The notes under the pieces: generated by a model
Told to the model about the DNA's origin: nothing
Databases searched by the model: none
What the model saw: only the letters and a program-made list of their open reading frames with translations
Shown: piece by piece, positions 33,937 to 41,784 of the stretch
Layout: every line of letters starts with the position of its first letter
Position numbering within the stretch: position 1 is the first letter of the stretch
Source: Acidisoma cellulosilyticum
GTDB lineage: Bacteria; Pseudomonadota; Alphaproteobacteria; Acetobacterales; Acetobacteraceae
Assembly: GCF_020621385.1 (NCBI RefSeq)
Contig: NZ_JAESVA010000013.1
Location: 62,001-126,000 of the forward strand
Direction of reading: 5' to 3'
DNA length: 64,000 nt
Translations under genes and position numbers: made by a program

Positions 33937-35454
33937 ATGATCATTACATTTGGCTTGGTTGCGTTATTTTGTGTGGCGGTCATCATCGTTCTTCAGATGG
34001 CCCATGTCTCTGACAAATCATTCACCGATTATGCGGTCGCGAACCGCTCCTTCGGGCCCTTCTACCAGGCGATGTCCTTCCTCAATACCTGGTGGCCCGG
34101 CGGCATCTTTCTGGCCATTACCGGCCTTGCCGCCAGCGGCGGCGTCATATCCTTCTATTTCCTGGTCTACAGCCTTCTCACCGTCGTCCTCATGTATGTC
34201 ATGGCGGAACGTGTCTGGATCTGGGGCAAGCTGTTCGATCTGAAGACCCAGCCGGATCTTTTTGCGCTGCGGTATAATTCGCATGGCCTTTCGGTGATCG
34301 GTGCCGTCGTTGGCATCATTTCCGGAATCCCCTGGCTGATCCTGGGCTTTAAGGGCTTGGGCGATCTGTTCCAGGCGATGTCCTTCGGCAAGATGGGCGC
34401 GACCGAGGCGGTGATCGCCGGCGTGCTGCTGATGGTCATCCGTCAGTTCTGGACCATCCGCATGGGGATGCGCGGGGTCATTCTGTCCGACATGCTGCAG
34501 GGTGTGGCAGCCTATATCGGCGGCACGATCATCATCATCAGCCTGATCCTCTGGCTCATCTTCGACCATGGTTTCAGCCTGACGCATCTGCCGGCGGCCA
34601 AGGTGACACTGCCGGGTCTGGGCTCCGGCGTCGGCCCGCTTTACGTCTTCGCGATCATCTTCTCGGGCGCGCTCGGCGGGTGGTGCTGGCCGTCGATCTT
34701 CATCCGCCTCTATACGGCCAATAGCGTGCGCAGCGTGCAGCGTGCGGGCGCCCTCGGGGCACCGCTGTCCTTCCTCTTCGCGGGCGGCCTCGTCATTCTC
34801 GGTCTGCTCGCGAGCTTCCTGCCGGAAGTGGCCAAGGCCCCGGAAGCCATGTGGTTCACGGTCTGCCAGATGGCGGGCGGTCCCTTCCTGCTCGGCCTCG
34901 GCGGCGTCGTCGTGCTGGCCGCGACCATGGGCAATGTCGACGGCAATATTCAGGCCTCCGGCGCGCAGATCGCCAATGATATCATCGGCGTCTACAAGCC
35001 GCTGAACCACAAGCAGTCGGTCATCATCGCCAAGATCGGCATGCTGGTCGTCACCATCGTCGCCGCCTGGCTCTCGACCATCGCCATTCCGCATCTGTTC
35101 ATGCTGGCGATCCTGTCCTACCAGGGCATCATCCAGCTGGCGGTGCCGCAATATCTCGGCGTCTTCTGGAAGCGCGGCAACAAGGCGGGTGCCATCGGCG
35201 GCGTCGTCGTCGGCTTCATCGCGGCGGTGATCCTGCAATCGATCTACCCGACCAGCATCACCTGGGCCTGGGGCCTGACGTCGGGCGTCATCGCGCTCGT
35301 GATCAACTTCCTGATCTACGCGGCCTGCGCCTACTTCCTGCCGGTGACGGCGGAAGAGACCAAGCGCGTCGACGGATTGTTTGCGCTGACCTCCACCAAA
35401 ACGCCCTCTGCCGGCGCCATCGGCGCGCTGGCGCTGAAGCCCCGCCGCGCTTGA
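33937..35454 (+). CDS. Sodium:solute symporter (SSS family)
   Basis: 505 residues with about thirteen hydrophobic segments, the usual SSS topology. The family signature region (GAVVGIISGIPWLILGFKGLG, then AVIAGVLLMVIRQFWTIRMGMRGVILSDMLQG) and NVDGNIQASGAQIANDI are present. It is a cation-coupled importer of a small organic solute; the substrate is unknown. It is followed by a DUF3311 protein, a common small partner of this symporter branch, then by an oxidoreductase and a deacetylase, all on the same strand. Confidence 0.9.
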   Translation: MIITFGLVALFCVAVIIVLQMAHVSDKSFTDYAVANRSFGPFYQAMSFLNTWWPGGIFLAITGLAASGGVISFYFLVYSLLTVVLMYVMAERVWIWGKLFDLKTQPDLFALRYNSHGLSVIGAVVGIISGIPWLILGFKGLGDLFQAMSFGKMGATEAVIAGVLLMVIRQFWTIRMGMRGVILSDMLQGVAAYIGGTIIIISLILWLIFDHGFSLTHLPAAKVTLPGLGSGVGPLYVFAIIFSGALGGWCWPSIFIRLYTANSVRSVQRAGALGAPLSFLFAGGLVILGLLASFLPEVAKAPEAMWFTVCQMAGGPFLLGLGGVVVLAATMGNVDGNIQASGAQIANDIIGVYKPLNHKQSVIIAKIGMLVVTIVAAWLSTIAIPHLFMLAILSYQGIIQLAVPQYLGVFWKRGNKAGAIGGVVVGFIAAVILQSIYPTSITWAWGLTSGVIALVINFLIYAACAYFLPVTAEETKRVDGLFALTSTKTPSAGAIGALALKPRRA

Positions 35455-35505
35455 TTGAGAATCGGGCCTGAGTTTTCACCGCTTTCGGAAAGGTACGCAT
35501 CTGCC

Positions 35506-35739
35506 ATGCCTCCCATCACTCCGCGGTCCAGCTTCGTGACCATCTGGTTCATTCTCGATGCCGTGCTCGCCCTCTTTCCGCCCATCTATTGGGCGGCGGG
35601 CGGGCCGACGCCGCTGATCGCCGGCATTCCTTGCTCCATCGTCTATTTCGTTGTGCTGACGGCCTTTATCTGCGGCAGCCTGATCGCCGCCTATATCGAT
35701 GACGAAAAGCGGGGAGCCTTCCGGGTCGCGACACCATGA
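35506..35739 (+). CDS. DUF3311-like small membrane protein (symporter partner)
   Basis: 77 residues from the ATG at 35506 with AAGG upstream. Two hydrophobic segments (FVTIWFILDAVLALFPPIYW and IVYFVVLTAFICGSLIAAY) are joined by a short loop with GIPCS, the DUF3311 pattern. These proteins accompany SSS transporters and are thought to be auxiliary subunits, much like DUF997/YhdT with PanF. Its stop overlaps the GMC oxidoreductase start by four bases. Confidence 0.75.
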   Translation: MPPITPRSSFVTIWFILDAVLALFPPIYWAAGGPTPLIAGIPCSIVYFVVLTAFICGSLIAAYIDDEKRGAFRVATP

Positions 35740-37343
35740 GTTTTGATACCATTATCGTGGGCGCCGGCTCTGCCGGTTGCGTGCTCGCGAACCGCCTTTC
35801 GGCCGATCCCGCGCGACGTGTTCTGCTGCTGGAAGCAGGGCGTGCCGCGCCGCTGAATTCGGATATTCCGGCGAATTGGCCGGCGATGTTCAATACCAAT
35901 GTCGATTGGGGCTATCACACGGAACCCCAATCCGGCTGTCGCGGCCGGCGCATCTATTGGCCGCGTGGCCGCATGGTCGGTGGATCGGGCGCGTTGAATG
36001 CCATGATCTATATCCGCGGCCTGCCGTCCGACTATGACGGCTGGGCCGCCGCCGGCTGCACCGGCTGGGGCTGGCAGGACGTGCTGCCGGTCTTCCTCAA
36101 ATCCGAGAACAATCTCCGCCTCGGCAATGCGCCTTTGCATAGCACCGGCGGCGAACTGACGATCTCGGACCCCGCCTATATCGATCCGCATGAGCCGCTT
36201 TGGCATCAGGCAGCGCAAGCGGCGGGTTTCCCGAACAACACCGATTTCAACGGCCCCGTGCAGGAAGGTGTCGGCTGGTTTCAGCTGACGGTGAAGGACG
36301 GCGAGCGCTTCGGCACCGGGAAGGCTTATCTCCGTCCGACGCTGGACCGACCCAACCTGACGCTCCGCACCGGTGTCACCACAACGCGCATTCTAGTGGA
36401 GAACGGACGCGCCAAGGGCGTCATGATCCTGGACCGTGGCGTGCCGGAAGTGATCTATGCGGATGAGGTTGTCCTTTCCGCCGGCAGCATCGGCTCGGCG
36501 CAATTGCTGCTGCTGTCGGGTATCGGCCCGGCGGATGAACTGGCGGAAGTCGGCGTCACCCCCGTGCATAACCTGCCCGGCGTCGGCAAGACTTTGCGTG
36601 ATCATATCAATATTCCCATCAGCTTCGCGGCGCGCGACCGGATCGGCATCGGCGGCATGACCGGGGCCGAGCTTGATGCGGCGACCGAGGAATGGCTGGC
36701 GACCAGGCAAGGGCCGCTGTCATCGATCTGGGTCGCGGCCGGCGGTTTCGTGAAATCCGCGCCGGATGTGGCGGAACCCGATATCCAGCTTTACGGCGTC
36801 ATCTCGGGCCATCGCGATCACGCGCGCTATATGGCGTCAGGCCCGGGCATCACGCTGCACGCGACCTTGCAGCGCCCGAAAAGCAATGGCGAATTGCGCC
36901 TGCGCTCGGCCGATCCGCTGGAACATCCAAGCCTCGATCCGAAATACTTCTCCTCCGATCCGTCTGGCTATGATCTGGCAACGATGATCGAGGGCGTGAA
37001 GCTCAACCGGCGCATCGCGGCGCAATCGCCGCTCGCTGGCTTGATCAGCCATGAAATCACACCAAGCGCGGAGGCCGTGACGGATGAGGCGATCGGCGAG
37101 TTTATTCGTGGCCATTGCACCACGCTCTATCACCCCACCAGCACCTGCCGCATGGGCGTGGATGCGATGGCCGTGGTGGACCCGGAGCTTCGCGTCCAAG
37201 GCATCGCGGGATTGAGGGTTGTAGACGCAAGCGTCTTCCCGAATATGATCTCCGGCAATACCAATGCACCCACGATCATGGTGGCGGAGCGCGCCGCGAT
37301 CTTCATGGGCGCCCCGTCAGGATCTGAGAAGGTGGCTGCGTGA
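35736..37343 (+). CDS. GMC family oxidoreductase (choline-dehydrogenase-like)
   Basis: 535 residues, FAD-dependent. The ADP-binding fold is IIVGAGSAGCVLANRLS at the start. GMC signature 1 is WPRGRMVGGSGALNAMIYIRG. Signature 2 is LSAGSIGSAQLLLLSGIG. The catalytic pair lies in CTTLYHPTSTCRMG and NTNAPTIMVAERA near the end. It oxidises a primary alcohol to an aldehyde, with choline, polyethylene glycol and related alcohols as typical substrates. It overlaps the genes on both sides, indicating co-translation with the symporter partner and the deacetylase. Confidence 0.92.
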   Translation: MSFDTIIVGAGSAGCVLANRLSADPARRVLLLEAGRAAPLNSDIPANWPAMFNTNVDWGYHTEPQSGCRGRRIYWPRGRMVGGSGALNAMIYIRGLPSDYDGWAAAGCTGWGWQDVLPVFLKSENNLRLGNAPLHSTGGELTISDPAYIDPHEPLWHQAAQAAGFPNNTDFNGPVQEGVGWFQLTVKDGERFGTGKAYLRPTLDRPNLTLRTGVTTTRILVENGRAKGVMILDRGVPEVIYADEVVLSAGSIGSAQLLLLSGIGPADELAEVGVTPVHNLPGVGKTLRDHINIPISFAARDRIGIGGMTGAELDAATEEWLATRQGPLSSIWVAAGGFVKSAPDVAEPDIQLYGVISGHRDHARYMASGPGITLHATLQRPKSNGELRLRSADPLEHPSLDPKYFSSDPSGYDLATMIEGVKLNRRIAAQSPLAGLISHEITPSAEAVTDEAIGEFIRGHCTTLYHPTSTCRMGVDAMAVVDPELRVQGIAGLRVVDASVFPNMISGNTNAPTIMVAERAAIFMGAPSGSEKVAA

Positions 37344-38446
37344 TGGCTAAAAAGATCGGTTTCGTCTGGCACGAACGCTATATGTGGCACATGACGGGTT
37401 TCGCCGCCGGCTCGATGCCTGCCGGCGGCTTTCTGGAACCCGACATCCATATCGAAAATCCGGCCGCCAAGCGTCGCATGCGCAACCTGCTGGATGTCAC
37501 GGGCGTGCTGGATCATCTCACCACCATCAAGCCGCGCGCCGCGACGGAGGAGGAGGTCCTGCGCATCCACACGCCCGGCTATATCGAGCGTGTGAAAGCG
37601 ATGAGCGCCTCCGGCTTCGGCGATGGCGGCGAATTGGCACCGATCGGCAAGGATTCCTGGGAAATCGCGCTGCTCTCGGCCGGCGGCTGTATCGAGGCTG
37701 CCGATAAGGTCTGGACCCGCGAATTGGACCAGGCTTATGCGCTGGTCCGTCCGCCCGGCCATCATGCCGAGCGTGATCGCGGGCGCGGCTTCTGCTTGCT
37801 GGCCAATGTGCCGATCGCGATCGAACATCTGCGCCGCACCTACGGCGTCAAGCGTATCGCGACGGTCGATTGGGACGTGCATCACGGCAATGGCGCGCAG
37901 GCGATCTATTATGATGATCCCGGCGTGCTGACGATTTCGCTGCATCAGGACCGCAACTATCCGCGCGAGTCCGGCGCGATCGGGGAACGCGGGGAAGGGG
38001 CCGGCTTCGGCGCTAATATCAATATCCCGCTGCCGGCGGGATCGGGTCATGGCGCCTATATCGCGGCCTTCGACCGCGTGGTGCTGCCCGCGCTTGCGCA
38101 ATACAAGCCTGAGATGATCATCGTGCCGTCAGGCTTCGACGGCTGCGCGATGGACCCGCTGGGCCGCCAGATGCTGGTGACCGACACCTATCGGGAGATG
38201 ACGCAGCGCATGGTGCAGGCGGCCGACGAACTCTGTGGCGGCCGTCTGATGCTTAGCCATGAAGGCGGCTATTCACCGGCCTATGCGCCCTGGTGCGGGT
38301 TGGCGGTGATGGAGACGCTGGCGGAACTGCCGGCAACGCCGGACCCCTTCGTCCATTTCCACACGATGGGCGGGCAGGAGCTGCAGCCCTGGCAGGCCGC
38401 GATCCTGGACGAGGTCGCAGCACTGATCCCGGAGATTCCAGGCTGA
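37343..38446 (+). CDS. Class II HDAC-like / acetylpolyamine-type amidohydrolase
   Basis: 367 residues; I use ATG at 37343, which overlaps the previous stop, rather than GTG at 37340. Zinc-dependent deacetylase fold: catalytic His pair PPGHHAE (137-141), zinc ligands in VDWDVHHGNG (D178, H180) and a third Asp in PSGFDGCAMDP. The HEGGYSPAY loop supplies the transition-state Tyr. It removes acetyl (or other acyl) groups from amines. With an alcohol oxidase and two transport systems alongside, a catabolic role on an acylated amine such as an acetylpolyamine is plausible. Confidence 0.88.
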   Translation: MAKKIGFVWHERYMWHMTGFAAGSMPAGGFLEPDIHIENPAAKRRMRNLLDVTGVLDHLTTIKPRAATEEEVLRIHTPGYIERVKAMSASGFGDGGELAPIGKDSWEIALLSAGGCIEAADKVWTRELDQAYALVRPPGHHAERDRGRGFCLLANVPIAIEHLRRTYGVKRIATVDWDVHHGNGAQAIYYDDPGVLTISLHQDRNYPRESGAIGERGEGAGFGANINIPLPAGSGHGAYIAAFDRVVLPALAQYKPEMIIVPSGFDGCAMDPLGRQMLVTDTYREMTQRMVQAADELCGGRLMLSHEGGYSPAYAPWCGLAVMETLAELPATPDPFVHFHTMGGQELQPWQAAILDEVAALIPEIPG

Positions 38447-38481
38447 TCGGCTTCCGGTGATGGAGTCAGAAGCCGATCAGC
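38442..38481. terminator. Strong hairpin between convergent genes
   Basis: GCTGATCGGCTTC and GAAGCCGATCAGC form a perfect 13-bp stem with a 14-base loop. The right arm is the last coding part of ccdB. There is no T-run, but the position between convergent stop codons suits a bidirectional barrier. Confidence 0.5.
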
Positions 38482-38771
38482 AGAAGATCGAGCGCACGGC
38501 TTATATCATCGCTGCGCGCTATGAGCGAAAGCACGGGCTTTCCAAGATCTCTCAACGGTACCGAAGCTAGGAACTGGGTCATCATCCGGTAAGGGCGGCC
38601 CTGAATATCGAAGGTCGGATTGAGGTCGCCGGCACCCTGGGGCGCGAGCGCTACCGGCAGAAGGGGAATGACAACGCGGGTGGACAAATCCTGCAGAAGG
38701 TTGGCTTGAACATCGAGCAGGAAACCGGCTCGGCCTTCGCGCGGCATAGGATGGATGTCGAAGCGAGCCAT
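38466..38771 (-). CDS. ccdB: CcdB-family toxin
   Basis: 101 residues. The opening ARFDIHPMPREG, the strand FLLDVQANLLQDLSTRVVIPLLP and the following PTFDIQGRPYRMMTQFLASVP are the CcdB signature. The C-terminal segment ends in a hydrophobic DLLLIGF like the gyrase-contacting tail of CcdB (F-plasmid ends WGI). CcdB poisons DNA gyrase when not neutralised. The start overlaps the antitoxin stop by one base, the usual translational coupling. Chromosomal copies are often stabilisation or decayed modules; this one looks intact. Confidence 0.9.
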   Translation of the reverse strand: MARFDIHPMPREGRAGFLLDVQANLLQDLSTRVVIPLLPVALAPQGAGDLNPTFDIQGRPYRMMTQFLASVPLRDLGKPVLSLIARSDDISRALDLLLIGF

Positions 38772-39016
38772 CAGAATTGCTGGAATTCCTCCAGAGGCAA
38801 ACCATTCCGTTCGACATAATCATTCGACGAGAGCAGCGCTTCCCGATGTAATTCTCGCCATTGCGCCGAGCGGCTTTTGGCGATTTCGTCCCTCAGTCCG
38901 CGTTCGCAGATTTGCGAGACATTGAGGCCCAATGCACGGGCTTCCACGAGCAGGTCGACCGGCAAGGTGACGTTGGTGGCGCGACGAGTAGGGCTTGGGC
39001 TTGCTGAACGGGGCAT
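38771..39016 (-). CDS. ccdA: CcdA-family antitoxin
   Basis: 81 residues. The N-terminal half ATNVTLPVDLLVEARALGLNVSQICERGLRDEI is a ribbon-helix-helix DNA-binding domain. The C-terminal half, with WRELHREALLSSNDYVERNGLPLEEF, is the CcdB-neutralising tail, ending in a Phe. A strong AGGAGG ribosome site precedes the ATG. It represses its own promoter upstream with CcdB as co-repressor, by family knowledge. Confidence 0.9.
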   Translation of the reverse strand: MPRSASPSPTRRATNVTLPVDLLVEARALGLNVSQICERGLRDEIAKSRSAQWRELHREALLSSNDYVERNGLPLEEFQQF

Positions 39017-39083
39017 GGCTCACCTCCTGGGGTGGGAAATATGCGCATTGAGGCCCACATGTAAATGCGCATGCCTATTCTGA

Positions 39084-39539
39084 CTATTCCCGGCCGCTGC
39101 TCTCCGCTGCGGTCTGCCCCTCGACCAGCAAGTCGCGCAGCGCCTGCAACTCGCGGTTCAGGGCATTGATCTCCGGAAAGCTCATGCCCGACCGCTGCAG
39201 CAGGGTGACGTTCAGGCAAGTGCTCTCGGCCAGCCGGTCCCGCCCGGTCTCGGTCAGAAAGACCTGCACCAGGCGTTCATCCTGCCGGCTGCGTTGACGG
39301 GTGACGAGTCCTGCCTGTTCCAGCCGTTTCACTAACGGCGTGACCGTGCTCGATTCCAGTGCCAGCACTTCGGCGACGCCGCCGACCGTCTGGCCGTCCG
39401 CCTCGTTCAGCGCATTCAGCACAAGATACTGGGGGTAGGTGATGCCCATCGCGTCCAGCATCGGCTTGTACAGGCGGTTCACGGCCATGCTGGTGGCGTA
39501 AAGCGTGTAGCAAATCTGGTCTTTGAGCGGAGCAGGCAA
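39084..39539 (-). CDS. MarR-family regulator, OhrR-like
   Basis: 151 residues (TTG start with AAGGG upstream). Winged-helix MarR protein. The N-terminal ICYTLYATSMAVNRLYKPML contains Cys10 at the position of the peroxide-sensing Cys of OhrR. Recognition helix region VLALESSTVTPLVKRLEQAGLV, wing RQDERLVQVFLTETG. OhrR senses organic hydroperoxides, but here the divergent gene is an exported alpha/beta hydrolase of the haloperoxidase type, not ohr. It likely represses that gene through the sites at 39628-39699. Confidence 0.85.
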   Translation of the reverse strand: MPAPLKDQICYTLYATSMAVNRLYKPMLDAMGITYPQYLVLNALNEADGQTVGGVAEVLALESSTVTPLVKRLEQAGLVTRQRSRQDERLVQVFLTETGRDRLAESTCLNVTLLQRSGMSFPEINALNRELQALRDLLVEGQTAAESSGRE

Positions 39540-39627
39540 GATCGGGCCCTTTTAGCCTTCAGGAATCAAAACATGGGCATGGGCCGGCGCCTATGCAACA
39601 TGAAATTCATATCACACGAATCTGTGT

Positions 39628-39699
39628 CGCGATAATTAATGGGTTGACGGCTGATCTGCGTCGATTTAGTAAATTGATACCGCGATAATAAATATCGCG
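39628..39699. promoter_or_regulatory. Two related regulatory sites and a promoter in the OhrR-hydrolase intergenic region
   Basis: CGCGATAATTAAT (from 39628) and CGCGATAATAAAT (from 39681) are near-identical. The second forms a perfect inverted repeat CGCGATA-N5-TATCGCG (39681-39699). Between them TTGACG (39644-39649) and TAGTAA (39667-39672) are a plausible promoter for the hydrolase with a 17-base spacer. Binding by the divergent MarR-type protein is inference. Confidence 0.5.
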
Positions 39700-39720
39700 A
39701 CATAAATAGGATCGATCGTC

Positions 39721-40716
39721 ATGGAACTTTCGAACAATGAAACGTCGCGGCGGGGCCTGGTTCAGGTAGGTTTGGGCCTCGCGGCTGCGGCACTTCCTTT
39801 CGTGGCCGCCACCGGTTCTGCCGCGGCTGCGGAAACAAAGCCTGTCACGCCACATCACGCAGGAGGAAAAAACGCCATGGGTAGCAGTTTCATCACCGTC
39901 AAAGACGGCACGCAGATCTTCTATAAGGATTGGGGTTCGAAATCGGCGCAGCCGATCGTCTTCCATCACGGCTGGCCGCTGAGCGCCGATGACTGGGACG
40001 CCCAGATGCTGTTCTTCGAGGCGCAGGGCTTTCGCGTGATCGCCCATGATCGTCGTGGCCATGGCCGTTCGACCCAGACCGATACCGGCAATGAGATGGA
40101 TACCTACGCTGCCGATGTCGACGCGCTGTCGACGCATCTGGGCCTGGAACACGCGGTCCATGTCGGTCATTCGACCGGTGGTGGCGAGGTTGCGCGCTAT
40201 GTCGCGCAGTATGGCCACAAGAACAGGGTCGCCAAGGCCGTGCTGATCGGCGCGGTGCCGCCGATCATGCTGAAATCGGCCGCCAATCCGGGCGGTCTGC
40301 CGATCGAGGTGTTCGATGGGTTCCGCGCCGCGCAGGCCGCCAACCGCGCGCAGTTCTTCCTCGATGTCGCGAGCGGCCCCTTCTACGGCTTCAACCGTCC
40401 GGGCGCGCAGGTCTCCGAAGGCATTGTTCGTAACTGGTGGCGCCAGGGCATGATGGGTGGCACCAAAGCCCATTATGATTGCATCAAGGCCTTTTCCGAG
40501 ACCGATTTCACGGAAGACCTGAAGACGATCGAAGTGCCGACCTTCGTCATGCATGGCGAGGATGACCAGATCGTGCCGATCGCCGACTCTGCCCTGCTTT
40601 CGATCAAGCTGCTCAAGAAGGGCGAGATCAAGACCTATCCCGGCTATCCGCATGGCATGGCGACGACCCATTCCGAGGTCATCAACAAGGATCTGCTGGC
40701 CTTCATCAAGGCGTAA
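39721..40716 (+). CDS. Exported alpha/beta hydrolase (non-heme haloperoxidase/perhydrolase type)
   Basis: 331 residues. The N-terminus has [19 protein letters not shown], a twin-arginine-like signal ending near AAAAE. The hydrolase begins at about residue 55: [12 protein letters not shown] with oxyanion region, nucleophile Ser in [14 protein letters not shown], Asp in HGEDDQIVP, His in [10 protein letters not shown]. This matches cofactor-free chloroperoxidases/esterases, which can make peracids. Unlike its cytoplasmic relatives, the signal sends it to the periplasm. It diverges from the OhrR-like regulator and ends at a good terminator. Confidence 0.88.
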   Translation: MELSNNETSRRGLVQVGLGLAAAALPFVAATGSAAAAETKPVTPHHAGGKNAMGSSFITVKDGTQIFYKDWGSKSAQPIVFHHGWPLSADDWDAQMLFFEAQGFRVIAHDRRGHGRSTQTDTGNEMDTYAADVDALSTHLGLEHAVHVGHSTGGGEVARYVAQYGHKNRVAKAVLIGAVPPIMLKSAANPGGLPIEVFDGFRAAQAANRAQFFLDVASGPFYGFNRPGAQVSEGIVRNWWRQGMMGGTKAHYDCIKAFSETDFTEDLKTIEVPTFVMHGEDDQIVPIADSALLSIKLLKKGEIKTYPGYPHGMATTHSEVINKDLLAFIKA

Positions 40717-40735
40717 GCGGCTTCGAAACGAAAAA

Positions 40736-40766
40736 GGGCGGCACCGGAAGGTGCCGCCCTTTTTTA
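40736..40766. terminator. Bidirectional intrinsic terminator
   Basis: A perfect 10-bp stem GGGCGGCACC/GGTGCCGCCC with loop GGAA, preceded by five A and followed by six T. It serves both the hydrolase (+) and bfr (-). Confidence 0.9.
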
Positions 40767-40789
40767 CGCACTCAGCCTTGGGCTGCGCG

Positions 40790-41275
40790 TTATTCCTGCT
40801 CGGGCGCCGGGGCCGAATTGAGCTGGATATAATTCTCAAGCCCGATGAGCTTGATGAGGTCGAACTGACGCTCCAGGAAATCGAGATGCTCTTCCTCGTT
40901 CTCCAGGATTTCGGACAGCAGATCGCGGGACACGAAGTCGCGGACGCTTTCGCAATAGGCGATGCCTTCGCGCAGGTCCTGCGTCGCCTTCAGCTCGATA
41001 TTGAGGTCGGCCTGCAGGATCTGCTCGACCGTCTCACCGACCTGAATGGCGTTGAGGCGCTGGACATTCGGCAGGCCGTCAAGGAACAGGATGCGCTTGA
41101 TCAGCTCATCCGCGTGTTTCATCTCCTCGATGGACTCGGCGTATTCGTGCTTGCCGAGCTTGGTCACGCCCCAATGCTGCAGCGTGCGCGCATGCAGGAA
41201 ATACTGATTGATCGCCGTCAGCTCATTCGTGAGCTGGGTGTTGAGATGTTCGACTACTTTCGGATCGCGCAGCAT
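40790..41275 (-). CDS. bfr: Bacterioferritin
   Basis: 161 residues, from ATG at 41275 (MLRDPKVVEHLN), which matches the usual bacterioferritin start; GTG four codons earlier is an alternative. Four-helix bundle with ferroxidase residues in LTNELTAINQYFLHARTLQHWG, HEYAESIEEMKHADELIKRI (E-x-x-H) and LENEEEHLDFLE (E-x-x-H-type). A heme-binding Met in the second helix region (EEMKHAD) is consistent. It stores iron in 24-mer cages. bfd lies just upstream on the same strand. Confidence 0.95.
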   Translation of the reverse strand: MLRDPKVVEHLNTQLTNELTAINQYFLHARTLQHWGVTKLGKHEYAESIEEMKHADELIKRILFLDGLPNVQRLNAIQVGETVEQILQADLNIELKATQDLREGIAYCESVRDFVSRDLLSEILENEEEHLDFLERQFDLIKLIGLENYIQLNSAPAPEQE

Positions 41276-41413
41276 CGGTCTCTCCACCGTTTATAATTGC
41301 CCGCCGTAACGCATTGCGGCGGCATGCCCCTGTGCGGGCTGCCGCCGCTTATCGCTTAGGTCGTGACGGTGGATCAAGTGGCAGATCTGAAAGGCCTTTT
41401 AGGCCCGGTCGGC

Positions 41414-41602
41414 TCAGGCGCCCTGGAGAGAGGCGGGCGCTTCCTCGTTCCGCATCAATTGCAGAAGCTTCTTGATGCAATTGCCGCATTGGGCGCGGCA
41501 CCCGCAGGCGGCATAGACCTCGCTCGGGCGCGTTGCGTTGGTCGCTTCCGCGGCAGCCTTCACCTGACGATCGGTCAGGGCATTGCATAGACAGACATAC
41601 AC
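41414..41602 (-). CDS. bfd: Bacterioferritin-associated ferredoxin
   Basis: 62 residues starting at GTG 41602 (VYVCLCNALTDRQV). A longer frame adds residues not seen in the family. The four [2Fe-2S] Cys appear as VCLC and later CGCRAQCGNC (an extra Cys is present). Bfd delivers electrons to bacterioferritin to release stored iron. It stands upstream of bfr on the same strand; such pairs are iron-controlled. A Fur-like palindrome lies about 70-95 bp upstream of the start. Confidence 0.9.
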   Translation of the reverse strand: MYVCLCNALTDRQVKAAAEATNATRPSEVYAACGCRAQCGNCIKKLLQLMRNEEAPASLQGA

Positions 41603-41673
41603 GGTAGGCGTCTCCACGTCTGCAATTGCGAGTGACTTGCATTTGATTAGCGGAAGCCGGGCCGTGATGGAAG

Positions 41674-41696
41674 TGCGAATAATTATCATTTTCGCA
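41674..41696. promoter_or_regulatory. Fur-like palindrome upstream of bfd
   Basis: TGCGAA-N11-TTCGCA, with central AATAATTATCATT that resembles the Fur consensus core GATAATNATTATC. The distance to the bfd start is 70-95 bp. Iron regulation is consistent with gene content, but binding is inferred. Confidence 0.45.
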
Positions 41697-41725
41697 ATGC
41701 AGGCGCGACGTGAGACGGCGGAAAC

Positions 41726-41757
41726 AAAAAAGGCCCCGTGCGGAACACGGGGCCTTT
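41726..41757 (-). terminator. Intrinsic terminator of the lytic transglycosylase gene
   Basis: On the minus strand, a 9-bp perfect stem (GGCCCCGTG with CACGGGGCC) and loop TTCCG are followed by a T-run. Confidence 0.85.
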
Positions 41758-41784
41758 GTCAGAGCGCCTGAAACAGCGCCGGGA

